Source: JBBKWG01 sp037968835 (GTDB taxonomy: Bacteria > Pseudomonadota > Alphaproteobacteria > Rhodobacterales > Rhodobacteraceae). From it: 46,335 nucleotides of DNA. The notes beneath the pieces are model-generated. The model saw nothing but the letters and a program-made list of their open reading frames with translations. It did no database searches and was not told the DNA's origin. The stretch is from positions 1-46,335 of the forward strand of contig JBBKWG010000203.1 in the NCBI GenBank assembly GCA_037968835.1. Reading direction: 5' to 3'. The translations under genes and the position numbers were made by a program. Of this stretch, positions 7,442 to 15,739 are shown piece by piece. Within the stretch, counting starts at the first letter, position 1. Every line of letters starts with the position of its first letter.

Positions 7442-7936
7442 TCAGTCGTGATCGTCGTCCTTGCCTGTCTCGTGATGATCGTCCTCGCCCTCGTGATGCA
7501 TCATTTCTTCGATTTCGGGGGGAATATCGGATTTCCTGAACTTCTTCTGCTCCTCGGGATCGTGAACAAAGGCGATGATATCGGCCAACTCGCCGCCAGT
7601 AAGCTCGATCTGCTCGCCCATTTCGTCCTCCTGCAAGGCAACCATTGCAGCCGCGCCTCGCCACATCCGGGCCGCGAACTCGAACGGGTTCATCGCCTCT
7701 TCCATGAATTCTGCGCCGAACATCGCCGCGTCTTCACCGCCAACCCCGTTGACGGAATGGCAGATCACGCACCCTTTTGAAGCAAATAGCTCCCGCCCGC
7801 GTTCGGCATTCATTTCGGGCACCAATAGACCCGGCGACATCATATCGCCCGACATCATGTGAGTTCCGCCATCCGTTGCACCCGATTGCGACGCGATCAG
7901 GCAGAGCGCCGTGATACCAATCAATTTCGATTTCAT
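7442..7936 (-). CDS. Periplasmic c-type cytochrome with Met- and His/Asp-rich ends
   Basis: The 164-residue protein has a signal peptide, one haem-attachment motif CVICH (residues 56-60), a Met-rich stretch before it (MMSGDMMSPG) and an unusual tail of His, Glu and Asp (HHEGEDDHHETGKDDDHD). The layout (RGRELFASKGC, then LADIIAFVHDPEE) is that of a class I cytochrome c. The tail could bind divalent metal. The ATG at 7936 is preceded by GGAGACGAG. It lies downstream of copA and the small periplasmic protein on the same strand, so it is probably the third gene of the copA operon. Electron partner unknown. Confidence 0.85.
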   Translation of the reverse strand: MKSKLIGITALCLIASQSGATDGGTHMMSGDMMSPGLLVPEMNAERGRELFASKGCVICHSVNGVGGEDAAMFGAEFMEEAMNPFEFAARMWRGAAAMVALQEDEMGEQIELTGGELADIIAFVHDPEEQKKFRKSDIPPEIEEMMHHEGEDDHHETGKDDDHD

Positions 7937-7995
7937 CTTCTCGTCTCCTTGCTGGCTTGGAAGTCGATCTGAGACTTCGGTAGCAACTGGTCTGT

Positions 7996-8586
7996 CTACC
8001 ACTCGATACCCCGCTCAGTCCGCGCAAGCGCCGCTTCGATTTCTGCCCTCGGCTCCAGCCCGTCCAGCGGACGGATGGCCAAATCGAGCCTGCGTGCTGC
8101 GTTGTAACCTTGCGCCGCGGCCTCTGTGGGCGACGCACCATATAGCGTTTGGTATCGAACGGCAAAGCTGTCGGTCGCGGTGGCCAGCGACCAGTCGCTT
8201 GGCAATGTGCCTGAACCAAAAACTATGCTGTCGCCCGAATAGGTCGCGACGGCTTTAGTGACGTCTGCCTCCGGTCCCAGTGCGATGACGACCCCGGGCG
8301 GCAGCTTCGGCGTTCCCGTCAGCCCTTCGACCTTGCTGGCAGCACCCGGCGGCAATGCAAGCACCTGCACATCGACCCCGCCCAGATGACCGTCTGACGT
8401 CTCGTTCGGGTGACCGTCACGTTCGTCTGCCGCCAAAAGGAAGCCGCGAACGGCGTCCGCAAGTACCGTCTCGCGGTCCGGACCCGCCGCCAGGATCGCC
8501 GCTGTGAATTCGTGCGCACTCGCCACGCCCGACGCGAAGATCGCCGCTCCGGCGAGCAGACCACGAAAATATGCGAAAGCCTTCAT
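7996..8586 (-). CDS. Short periplasmic protein resembling the C-terminal part of LivK-type binding proteins
   Basis: A 196-residue protein with a signal peptide (cleavage after ASA near residue 24). The last 80 residues, with a segment reading YQTLYGASPTEAAAQGYNAA and then RRLDLAIRPLDG, look like the end of type 1 periplasmic binding proteins of branched-chain amino-acid transporters, which are about twice as long. Its start overlaps the copA stop (ATGA), so it is translationally coupled to copA. It may be a shortened binding domain recruited to copper handling or a remnant; the signal peptide and intact frame favour a working protein. Similarity is by eye only. Confidence 0.6.
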   Translation of the reverse strand: MKAFAYFRGLLAGAAIFASGVASAHEFTAAILAAGPDRETVLADAVRGFLLAADERDGHPNETSDGHLGGVDVQVLALPPGAASKVEGLTGTPKLPPGVVIALGPEADVTKAVATYSGDSIVFGSGTLPSDWSLATATDSFAVRYQTLYGASPTEAAAQGYNAARRLDLAIRPLDGLEPRAEIEAALARTERGIEW

Positions 8587-10946
8587 ATCTTCGCTGCCCT
8601 CAGCCGCAGGGAATTAAGCACCACCGAAATCGAGGATGCGCTCATGGCGAATGCCGCGAACATCGGGCTGATAAGGATGCCGAACACCGGGAACAGGACG
8701 CCCGCAGCCACCGGAACACCCGACGCGTTGTAGATCAGCGCGAAAAACAGGTTCTGCCGGATATTCCGCATCGTTGCGCGCGCAAGACGCCGCGCCCGGA
8801 CGATGCCGTCAAGATTGCCTTTGACCAATGTGATGCCGGCGCTCTCGATCGCGACATCAGCGCCGGTTCCCATCGCGATCCCGACATCGGCTTGTGCAAG
8901 GGCAGGTGCGTCGTTTACCCCATCGCCGGCCATCGCGACTTTCGCGCCTTTCGCCTGCAACTCCTTGATGATGGTCGCCTTGTCCTCAGGCAGAACGTCG
9001 GCGCGGATCTCATCGATCCCCAGACGCGCGGCGACGGCCTTGGCGGTCCGTTCGTTGTCGCCGGTCGCCATGATGATCCGAAACCCCAGTTCATGCAGCG
9101 CCTTGAGCGCGGCAGGCGTTGTCTCTTTCACCGGGTCGGCGACGCTGACCGTGCCCGCGATTTCGCCGTCCACGACGACGAACATAACCGTCTCACCTTC
9201 GTCGCGTCGGGCGTTTGCCTGCTCGGTCAGTTCGGTTGCTTCAAGCCCCAGATCCTGCACAAGCTTGAGATTGCCGAGCGCGACCGACCGGCCATCGACA
9301 ATTCCCTTGACGCCTTTGCCGGTAACCGCCTCGAAATCACCGGCTTGTCCAAGGTCCACGCCACGCGCTTCGGCCCCCGCAACAATCGCCTCTGCGAGTG
9401 GATGTTCCGACCCCTTTTCAAGAGTTGCCGCAAGGCGCAGCACCTCCTCCTCGTCGTGGCCGGGTTGCGGAAATACACCGACAAGTTTCGGCTTTCCTTC
9501 GGTCAGCGTGCCGGTCTTGTCGACGATCAGCGTATCGACCTTCTCGAAACGCTCAAGCGCCTCGGCGTCTCTGATCAGAACACCCGCCTGTGCCCCGCGC
9601 CCGGTTGCAGTCATGATCGACATCGGTGTCGCCAGTCCAAGCGCACAGGGACACGCTATGATGAGGACCGCCACTGCCGAGATAAGCGCATAGGAAAGCG
9701 ACGGCGCCGGACCCCAAATCGCCCAGGCGATGAACGCCAGGATCGCTATTCCGATAACTGCCGGCACGAAATAGCCCGCAACCTTGTCCGCGTATTTCTG
9801 GATCGGCGCCCGCGAGCGCTGAGCTTTTGCCACCATTTCGACGATCCGGCTCAACATCGTATCGGCACCGACGCGCCGCGCTTCGATGATCAGCGATCCG
9901 GTCCCGTTGATCGTGGCACCGGTCACGGTTTCCCCGGCCACCTTCTCGACCGGCAGGGGCTCGCCTGTGATCATGCTTTCATCGACCGACGAGCGACCGT
10001 CGCTGACAATGCCGTCCACGGGCACCTTTTCACCCGGGCGAACCCGAAGCTTGTCCCCGACCTGCACGTCTTCCAGCGGGATCTCGTCTTCCGAACCATC
10101 GTCATGGATGATCCTGGCCATCTTCGGGGCAAGGTCCAGCAATGCCCGGATCGCCTTTCCGGTGCCTTCGCGGGCGCGCAACTCCATGACCTGACCAAGA
10201 AGAACCAGTGTCACGATGACCGCCGCGGCCTCGAAGTACACGCCAACATGGCCATCGGCGTCCCGGAACCCGTCCGGGAATATCTGCGGGACAAGCACCG
10301 CCACCACGCTGAACAGCCACGCGGCCATCACGCCCATGCTGATCAGCGAAAACATGTTCAGGTTGCCCGTGCGGAAGGAATTCCACCCGCGCACAAGGAA
10401 GGGCCAACCGCACCATAAGACGGCGGGAGTGCCGAGGATCAATTCGATCCAGAGCGTCCCGCGTTCGCCGAAAATATCGCGGACCCCGGAGAAGCCGACA
10501 ATCGGCCCCATCGTCAGGATCAAAAGCGGGATTGTCAGCGCGGTGCCGACCCAGAACCTCTGCGTGAAGTCCACCAGTTCGGGGTTCGGTCCGTCCTCGA
10601 CCATCGTCGCGGATTCCAGTTCCAGCCCCATGCCACAGATCGGGCACGATCCGGGATCGAGCTGGCGAACCTGCGGGTGCATCGGGCAGGTATAGACCGG
10701 CCCATCATACCCCGTGGGCACAATGTCATAGTCGCCGCCGTCGGCAGGTTTCTGACCTGCATGGACTTCCGAGTGCGCCTGATGGTCGTGGTGCGCGTGG
10801 GCGTCGACCTCGCTTTCCGGGACTAGATGCATCCCGCATTTGGAGCAATCCCCCGGTCCCTCCTGCCGCACCTCCGGGTGCATCGGACACACATATATCG
10901 TCGCCAACGAAGCGGCGTTTGAATGATGAGAGGAAGTTGTGTTCAT
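8583..10946 (-). CDS. copA: Copper-exporting P1B-type ATPase with two N-terminal HMBD modules
   Basis: The 787-residue pump exports Cu(I) across the inner membrane at the cost of ATP. The N-terminus carries two copies of the short heavy-metal-binding domain (YVCPMHPEVR...CSKCGM at 18-39 and YTCPMHPQVR...CPICGM at 85-106) with a His-rich linker, instead of ferredoxin-like HMA domains. Then come membrane helices, TGE in the actuator domain (MITGEP), the ion-channel motif CPC at 432-434, the phosphorylated Asp476 in DKTGTLTEG, SEHPL at 513-517, MATGDN and GDGVNDAPAL. The ATG at 10946 follows AGGAAGTTGT. A CueR dyad sits 40 bp upstream. Very sure of family; Cu(I) rather than Ag(I) from family knowledge. 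Confidence 0.95.
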   Translation of the reverse strand: MNTTSSHHSNAASLATIYVCPMHPEVRQEGPGDCSKCGMHLVPESEVDAHAHHDHQAHSEVHAGQKPADGGDYDIVPTGYDGPVYTCPMHPQVRQLDPGSCPICGMGLELESATMVEDGPNPELVDFTQRFWVGTALTIPLLILTMGPIVGFSGVRDIFGERGTLWIELILGTPAVLWCGWPFLVRGWNSFRTGNLNMFSLISMGVMAAWLFSVVAVLVPQIFPDGFRDADGHVGVYFEAAAVIVTLVLLGQVMELRAREGTGKAIRALLDLAPKMARIIHDDGSEDEIPLEDVQVGDKLRVRPGEKVPVDGIVSDGRSSVDESMITGEPLPVEKVAGETVTGATINGTGSLIIEARRVGADTMLSRIVEMVAKAQRSRAPIQKYADKVAGYFVPAVIGIAILAFIAWAIWGPAPSLSYALISAVAVLIIACPCALGLATPMSIMTATGRGAQAGVLIRDAEALERFEKVDTLIVDKTGTLTEGKPKLVGVFPQPGHDEEEVLRLAATLEKGSEHPLAEAIVAGAEARGVDLGQAGDFEAVTGKGVKGIVDGRSVALGNLKLVQDLGLEATELTEQANARRDEGETVMFVVVDGEIAGTVSVADPVKETTPAALKALHELGFRIIMATGDNERTAKAVAARLGIDEIRADVLPEDKATIIKELQAKGAKVAMAGDGVNDAPALAQADVGIAMGTGADVAIESAGITLVKGNLDGIVRARRLARATMRNIRQNLFFALIYNASGVPVAAGVLFPVFGILISPMFAAFAMSASSISVVLNSLRLRAAKI

Positions 10947-10985
10947 CGTCGAGTCCCCGGGTTTGATTCCATTTCAGGACTGTGC

Positions 10986-11010
10986 ACCCTTCCAGCGGTG
11001 GGAAGGTCAA
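10986..11010 (-). promoter_or_regulatory. CueR-type operator/promoter of copA
   Basis: On the minus strand the -35 element TTGACC runs straight into a dyad, CCTTCC-N8-GGAAGG, 10986-11007. This is the classic arrangement for CueR and related MerR regulators, with the dyad filling a long (about 20 bp) spacer before a weak -10 (CACAGT at 10984-10979). It lies 40 bp before the copA start. Confidence 0.8.
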
Positions 11011-11109
11011 GGGGGTCGCCAACTGAAGACGCGACAATCGCACCGGCCGCACTCAGGATTTCGCCAGCATCAGCGCGGCAATCTACACCGCTGCGCCCGA
11101 CATTCCGGT

Positions 11110-11616
11110 TCAAACCTCCGCCACACCGACCACGTAATTGTTGCCGTAGACCTTCGCGCATTTCGGGCATGTCGTGTAGAACATGAACACGCGCTTTGCT
11201 TCGTGCCCGTGCGCTTTTGCGGCGATTTTCATTTCGTGGGTCCAGTCTTTGACCTTGCGATAGGGCCCCTCAAACACCCGAGTGATGAAGTCGCCGCTCA
11301 ACGCGGTCATTTCCTCTTTGTCCACCTCACTTGTTACGGCGAAATAGTGCTCGGTTTCCCAAGGCGAAACGTCGCGGCTAAGCACAAGCGTCTGTTCGGG
11401 ATCAAAGGCGCTCGCGTCCTCGATATTGGTTTGCACCCGAGTAAACACATGGCCCATGTCCAGCGGGACGTGCATCGCGGTTTTGGTGGTCGCCCGCACA
11501 AACGGCTTGTCCTTGAAGTGCAGTTCCTGATTATCCCATCCTTCGGGATTGAATCGTGGGCAGCATACGGTGGGATTGTCGCTCGCATCAAGACGAGGCA
11601 GGGCATTCTCGCGCAT
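11110..11616 (-). CDS. Conserved Cys-containing protein of unknown function in the low-oxygen block
   Basis: A soluble 168-residue protein without signal peptide. Visible features are a CC pair at residues 18-19 (TVCCPRFNPEGWDNQELHF) and a CPKC pair near the C-terminus (150-153) in TTCPKCAKVYGNNYV. Between them is an alpha/beta region with several His and Met residues (HVPLDMGHVF). The two Cys pairs might form a metal site or a redox pair. I do not recognise a named family with confidence. A FixK-like box lies 58 bp upstream of the ATG, so expression under oxygen limitation is likely. Confidence 0.7.
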   Translation of the reverse strand: MRENALPRLDASDNPTVCCPRFNPEGWDNQELHFKDKPFVRATTKTAMHVPLDMGHVFTRVQTNIEDASAFDPEQTLVLSRDVSPWETEHYFAVTSEVDKEEMTALSGDFITRVFEGPYRKVKDWTHEMKIAAKAHGHEAKRVFMFYTTCPKCAKVYGNNYVVGVAEV

Positions 11617-11673
11617 GGACGTTCTCCTGATGAAATCCGTCCCCGGATTCTATCCGGGCGTCAGCGAAATTCT

Positions 11674-11687
11674 TTGATCTCACTCAA
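11674..11687 (-). promoter_or_regulatory. FixK/FNR-like box
   Basis: TTGATCTCACTCAA matches TTGA-N6-TCAA exactly and 9 of 10 positions of TTGAT-N4-ATCAA. Its centre is 64 bp upstream of the 11616 start codon, which would fit a class II activator site near -41.5. It overlaps the last bases of the APH-AAA gene. Confidence 0.7.
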
Positions 11688-13258
11688 TCCGGCGGCAATT
11701 CCTCAGGGTTCGAAGTCCTCATCGCTCCACTATCGGCCATGATCCGTTGCAGAACATTTGCGGCAAGCGTCTCAAGTTCCCCGTCGCTCTCCACCCGGTG
11801 CCACGTAATCGGACCGACGCTGGTCAGTTCCTGCTGGCGCGCAACGGTGACATCGGCATCTGATGCGTCCAACGCGCGCCCGTCCACGCGCTGCACCCGC
11901 GTTTCGATACCTGCATCAAGCCATATGCCGCAAAACGCGCACCCCAGGTCTTCAGCGATCGTCTGCGCCAGAGTTCGTTCGGAAACATCACCATGGACGG
12001 CATCCAGAATGACGGCATGTCCCGCGCCAAGTGCCCGTCGCGCCTTTTCGCGAAGCGCAACGTAAACCAAATCCGTTACATCCCGGTGATAAGCCTCCGG
12101 CGGCAACTTAATGTTGGGCTCGACGTCGAATTGGGCCTTTCGCTCCAGATCGCTTCTAAGATGGATGGCGCCGGGAAACGCACCCAGTATTGGCGCGATA
12201 CGATGGGCGAGAGTGGTCTTTCCAGTTCCCGACAAACCGCCAATGGCGACAAGGACCGGGCGCGGCGGATCAAGATAGGCAATCGCCTGATCCATGAAAA
12301 TATGGGCGTCACCGATAAGCGCGGGCCGATTGGACTGGAAGTCGGCGGTTTGGATATCGACCATTGCGCGGATCGCTGCCCGGATGGCGAGGTAGAGCGG
12401 CAGCGCCGCAAGTCCCTCAAGATGCTCGTCCTCCTTTCCGTGATAAAGATAGCTGTTCAGCACTCGGTTGGCGATGGCCGGCAGCCTTCGGTGATCAAGA
12501 TCCATCAACAGAAACGCCAGATCGTACAAGATATCACAAGTGCCAAGCCGCTCGTCGAATTCAAGCGCATCGAACGGCGTCGGTTGACCGTTCCACATGA
12601 TTATATTGTGAAGATGAAGATCGCCGTGACAGCGTCGGACCCAGCCCAGCCTTGTTCGGTCATCAAGCAATCGACTTTGCCTGTTCAGCACCTCGCGCGC
12701 GGATGCGATGAAGCGACTGATGCAATCGCCGCCCAATTCCGCCGTCATGCCACCAAGAACGCGGTCGAGTTCATCGACGATATCACCGATCAATTCCGCA
12801 CCGCCGAGTTCTGACTTTGGTGCCTTTCGGTGATAGCCGGCCAGCGATCGTCCAAGCGCCTCGGCGACCCTTGCGTCGATCACGCCAAGGTCAGCCATGA
12901 CCGACAATTCGGCGTCGTCGGGGAAACGGTCCATACGCAGCACCCACTCGACAACCGGCCCGAATCCGTCGAAAGCTAGCGATCCGTCGCCTTCACGCGT
13001 GATTGCAACAACGTCCCGATAAAGTTCCGGTGCAGCGTCCTTGTTTAGCTCAAGTTCCCTTTCCAGCATCGCCTTGCGTAGCTCAAGTGTGGAGAAATCG
13101 AGGTAATCGTAGCGGATCGCGCGCTTGATCTTCAACGCTTCGCCGGTGTGCAGAAAGACGACAGCGCCGTGCGTTTCAATGACCCGATCCACGTCCGCCG
13201 GCCCGTCCGAACGGTTCTGTTTCAGGAATTCGAGAATTTCCTGCTGATCTTCGGGCAT
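11684..13258 (-). CDS. Aminoglycoside-phosphotransferase-like domain fused to AAA-type kinase domain
   Basis: A 524-residue two-domain protein. Residues 1-320 are a kinase-like fold with the catalytic loop HGDLHLHN (211-218) and the metal-binding Asp in FDALEFDE. Residues 335-510 are a P-loop kinase with GLSGTGKTT at 341-349 and DAVHGD. The same architecture is known from the DosR dormancy-regulon protein Rv2004c of Mycobacterium tuberculosis; its substrate is unknown there too, so the aminoglycoside label should not be taken as resistance. A FixK-like box with one mismatch lies upstream. The ATG at 13258 opens a full N-terminal domain. Family certain, reaction unknown. Confidence 0.85.
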   Translation of the reverse strand: MPEDQQEILEFLKQNRSDGPADVDRVIETHGAVVFLHTGEALKIKRAIRYDYLDFSTLELRKAMLERELELNKDAAPELYRDVVAITREGDGSLAFDGFGPVVEWVLRMDRFPDDAELSVMADLGVIDARVAEALGRSLAGYHRKAPKSELGGAELIGDIVDELDRVLGGMTAELGGDCISRFIASAREVLNRQSRLLDDRTRLGWVRRCHGDLHLHNIIMWNGQPTPFDALEFDERLGTCDILYDLAFLLMDLDHRRLPAIANRVLNSYLYHGKEDEHLEGLAALPLYLAIRAAIRAMVDIQTADFQSNRPALIGDAHIFMDQAIAYLDPPRPVLVAIGGLSGTGKTTLAHRIAPILGAFPGAIHLRSDLERKAQFDVEPNIKLPPEAYHRDVTDLVYVALREKARRALGAGHAVILDAVHGDVSERTLAQTIAEDLGCAFCGIWLDAGIETRVQRVDGRALDASDADVTVARQQELTSVGPITWHRVESDGELETLAANVLQRIMADSGAMRTSNPEELPPD

Positions 13259-13346
13259 ACTCAGCCTTTGCTGACCGGGATTGGAAGGTTATCTCGTGCT
13301 CCGGATCAATCACGCTCCATTAGACGCCAAGACGCGCAGCGTCGTA

Positions 13347-13360
13347 TTGAGATAGATCAG
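13347..13360 (-). promoter_or_regulatory. FixK/FNR-like box (one mismatch)
   Basis: TTGAGATAGATCAG matches TTGA-N6-TCAA except for the last base. The centre is about 95 bp before the APH-AAA start codon. Confidence 0.5.
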
Positions 13361-13459
13361 ACCTGTTTATGATCGCACCCCAGTGTCGCCCGGCTCAATT
13401 TGGTCGTCACATCACCGACGTCACATTGCGTCTGCCGCCACCCCTGTTGCGAAAGCGCA

Positions 13460-13945
13460 CTATTTGCCGATCTTGATCTTGCGAACCGACGCTTTCGCCT
13501 CGGCTGGCTTTGCGATGCGCAGCTTGAGCACGCCATCAGCGAATTTCGCCACCACGGCGTCCTCGTGCGGCGTGAAACCAAGCGGAATGCTGCGCCGGAG
13601 ATTGCCATAACGACGCTCGACAAGGTGATCGGTGTCTTCCTTTTCCTCATGATCGCTCGATTTCTCGCCTTTCAGCGTCAGCACATTGTTGGCGATCGAA
13701 ACATCAAGGTCGCTTTCCTTGACGCCGGGTATTTCTGCGGTGATTTCAATCGCTTCATCAGTCTCGACGATATCAAGTGCCGGCATCAAAGGGCCGCCCG
13801 ACGCCTCGAAGGACTCCGAAACGGACGTCGGGACTTGTTGACGAACACGATCGAAGAACTGGTTCATTTCGCGATTGAGATTGCGGAAGAACGGCGAAGT
13901 CGAAATCTCGTCGGACAGGATCTCCGGAAGTGAATTTTTGGGCAT
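13460..13945 (-). CDS. Hsp20 small heat-shock protein
   Basis: The 161-residue protein is an alpha-crystallin-type holdase that binds unfolding proteins. The crystallin domain spans about 55-145 (PALDIVETDEAIEITAEIPG, then VLTLKGEKS, RRYGNLRRSIPLG and FADGVLKLRI). The C-terminal extension has the IKI anchor-type motif (VRKIKIGK). GGAG precedes the ATG at 13945. It is divergent from the bactofilin-like gene, sharing a 149-bp promoter region with a nearly perfect FixK box, so low oxygen is the likely trigger; I see no CIRCE or ROSE-type element. Confidence 0.93.
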   Translation of the reverse strand: MPKNSLPEILSDEISTSPFFRNLNREMNQFFDRVRQQVPTSVSESFEASGGPLMPALDIVETDEAIEITAEIPGVKESDLDVSIANNVLTLKGEKSSDHEEKEDTDHLVERRYGNLRRSIPLGFTPHEDAVVAKFADGVLKLRIAKPAEAKASVRKIKIGK

Positions 13946-14020
13946 CTCATGTCTCCAACAATAACGAACTGGCGCACCAATGCGCCGATTGCTGATTGGC
14001 AAGACAGTCGAGCGACGCGG

Positions 14021-14034
14021 TTGATCCCCGTCAA
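14021..14034. promoter_or_regulatory. FixK/FNR-like box between hsp20 and the bactofilin-like gene
   Basis: TTGATCCCCGTCAA matches TTGA-N6-TCAA exactly. The centre is 82 bp from the Hsp20 start (minus) and 67 bp from the bactofilin-like start (plus), so one site could serve both divergent promoters. Confidence 0.72.
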
Positions 14035-14094
14035 TCGGGCACGCGGAATTCGCGGTATACCGAAGACTGACGCACATTTTTCGGAGGATATTTC

Positions 14095-15273
14095 ATGGCA
14101 CGAAAACGGCTCCTTCTCTGCCTGTCGGTGATTTCTGTACTTGCAGGGACCGCAACCGCTGACACGCTTTCGCGCAGCAACGGATCAGACGACTTTGTCG
14201 CCGGTGGCGCGGTCGTCGAAAGGCTGGATGCCAAGCAGGATGCTTTTATCGCAGGTCGCGCCGTGACCGCGAAAGGGACGGTCGCGGGCGATTTGCACGC
14301 CGCCGGATTTGACGTCGATATCGAAACCGAGACCAGCGGCGATCTCTATGCTGCCGGCGCGACGGTTTCCATTCGCGCACCCGTCGCGCAGGACTTGTCG
14401 CTGATCGGCTTTACCGTGCGCACTGCGGAAGACGCGGTTATCGGCGGCAACGCACGCCTGATGGGGGAAACCGTCACCATCGACGGACCTGTGAACGGCG
14501 CCCTTTCCGCAGCAGGTCGCGAAGTCGTCCTGAACGCGGCAATAACCGGCGACACGTGGATCACGGCCCGCACCATCACTTTCGGCCCGAACGCCGTGAT
14601 TTCCGGCAAGTTCGCCTATTCGTCGGAGCGCGAAATCCTGGTCCCCGAACGGGTCATCCCGGCCGACCGCGTTACCTTCGAGAAGCTGAGTGTCCCGCAA
14701 ACGCTCGATGACATTGGCGAGGTGTGGGATGTGACCGAATACCCGGTTCTGCCCGGCTTCATGTCGATGTTTGCCAGCTTCCTGATAACCCTCGCGTTCC
14801 TCCTGATCCTGGGCGCGCTCTTTCTCGCTTTCCTCTTCAAACCCGTGGAAAACCTCCGAACTTCGCTGGTATCCCGCCCGGGTCAAACCATGCTGGCCGG
14901 AGTAGTCGGCCTGTCTGCCCTGTTCGGTCTGGTCCCGGTCTCGGCAATGACGATCGTTGGAATCCTATTTGTGCCGATTGTCATCCTCGCCATCGTTCTC
15001 GTGTGGATCCTCGGATACGCGCTCGGGGCCTATTCTGTCGCCGTTCACGTCTGGCAGGCGTTCGCCGGTGGAAAAGAACTGACCAACGCGCTCAGGCTGG
15101 GGATCCTCGCGCTTGCCCTGATCGTGGTTGGCGCGCTGAACTACATCCCATTCGTCGGGTGGGTCGCCAATTTCACCCTTGTTCTGCTGGGCATCGGCGC
15201 AATGACCATCGCGCTTGCCGAACGGATGATCGGGAAGGCGGACAAGACCACCACCGGCGAAATCCGATCATAA
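14095..15273 (+). CDS. Exported bactofilin-like beta-repeat protein with C-terminal membrane domain
   Basis: The 392-residue protein has a signal peptide (cleavage after ATA near 22). A right-handed-helix-like repeat region follows (about 35-190: repeated G-x-hydrophobic-x-Ala-x-Gly units such as GDLHAAGFDVDIETETSGDL), like bactofilins or polymer-forming proteins. Four or five membrane helices cover residues 220-380. The repeats would lie in the periplasm and the helices in the inner membrane. GGAGG precedes the ATG. It is followed after 15 bp by the DUF2267 gene. A role in envelope protection is inferred from the stress context only. Confidence 0.75.
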   Translation: MARKRLLLCLSVISVLAGTATADTLSRSNGSDDFVAGGAVVERLDAKQDAFIAGRAVTAKGTVAGDLHAAGFDVDIETETSGDLYAAGATVSIRAPVAQDLSLIGFTVRTAEDAVIGGNARLMGETVTIDGPVNGALSAAGREVVLNAAITGDTWITARTITFGPNAVISGKFAYSSEREILVPERVIPADRVTFEKLSVPQTLDDIGEVWDVTEYPVLPGFMSMFASFLITLAFLLILGALFLAFLFKPVENLRTSLVSRPGQTMLAGVVGLSALFGLVPVSAMTIVGILFVPIVILAIVLVWILGYALGAYSVAVHVWQAFAGGKELTNALRLGILALALIVVGALNYIPFVGWVANFTLVLLGIGAMTIALAERMIGKADKTTTGEIRS

Positions 15274-15288
15274 CAAGGGAGAATGCCA

Positions 15289-15720
15289 ATGTCCGCTCAG
15301 GGACTTGCCGTCATTGATCACACCGTCCAGATCACGCACGAATGGATCAACGAGTTGACCGAAAGGCTCGACTGGACTCAGCACAAGGACGCGCTTCGAT
15401 TGTTGCGCGTCACATTGCACCGGATCCGCGACCATCTTGAAGTTGACGAGTGCGCACAGCTTTCGGCTCAACTGCCGCTTCTGATCCGCGGTATGTATTT
15501 CGAGGGCTGGGTGCCAAAACACACGCCGATCAAAGTGCGAAAGGCGATGGAATTTTTCGCGGCCATCGAAGAAGACGTCGCGGACCTCGTCGAATATCGC
15601 GGTAGCCAGGACATTTGCACCATTTTCAAACTGCTGAATGCCCGGATTTCCCGAGGCGAGATTGAAGACATCCGCGCATGTCTCCCCAACGATATCAGGG
15701 CCTATTGGCCAGAACCCTGA
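15289..15720 (+). CDS. DUF2267 protein
   Basis: A 143-residue soluble helical protein: Q-x-THEWINEL near the start, then LRVTLHRIRDHL, AQLPLLIRGMYFEGW and DIRACLPNDIRAYWP. This is the DUF2267 pattern. These proteins are frequent among low-oxygen and stress genes but have no known activity. The ATG at 15289 is preferred over 15283 because AAGGGAG then has a 6-base spacing. It is probably co-transcribed with the bactofilin-like gene. Confidence 0.85.
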   Translation: MSAQGLAVIDHTVQITHEWINELTERLDWTQHKDALRLLRVTLHRIRDHLEVDECAQLSAQLPLLIRGMYFEGWVPKHTPIKVRKAMEFFAAIEEDVADLVEYRGSQDICTIFKLLNARISRGEIEDIRACLPNDIRAYWPEP

Positions 15721-15739
15721 TATCGCTGGCCGTGCCCAC

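Noticed and set aside
8571..10418. Long plus-strand frame opposite copA (615 codons)
   Set aside because: It mirrors the GC-rich third positions of copA and gives an Arg/His-rich product with no family pattern.
11684..13258. Aminoglycoside resistance gene
   Set aside because: Only the fold is shared; the fusion and context point to a stress kinase, and no resistance neighbours or mobile elements are seen.
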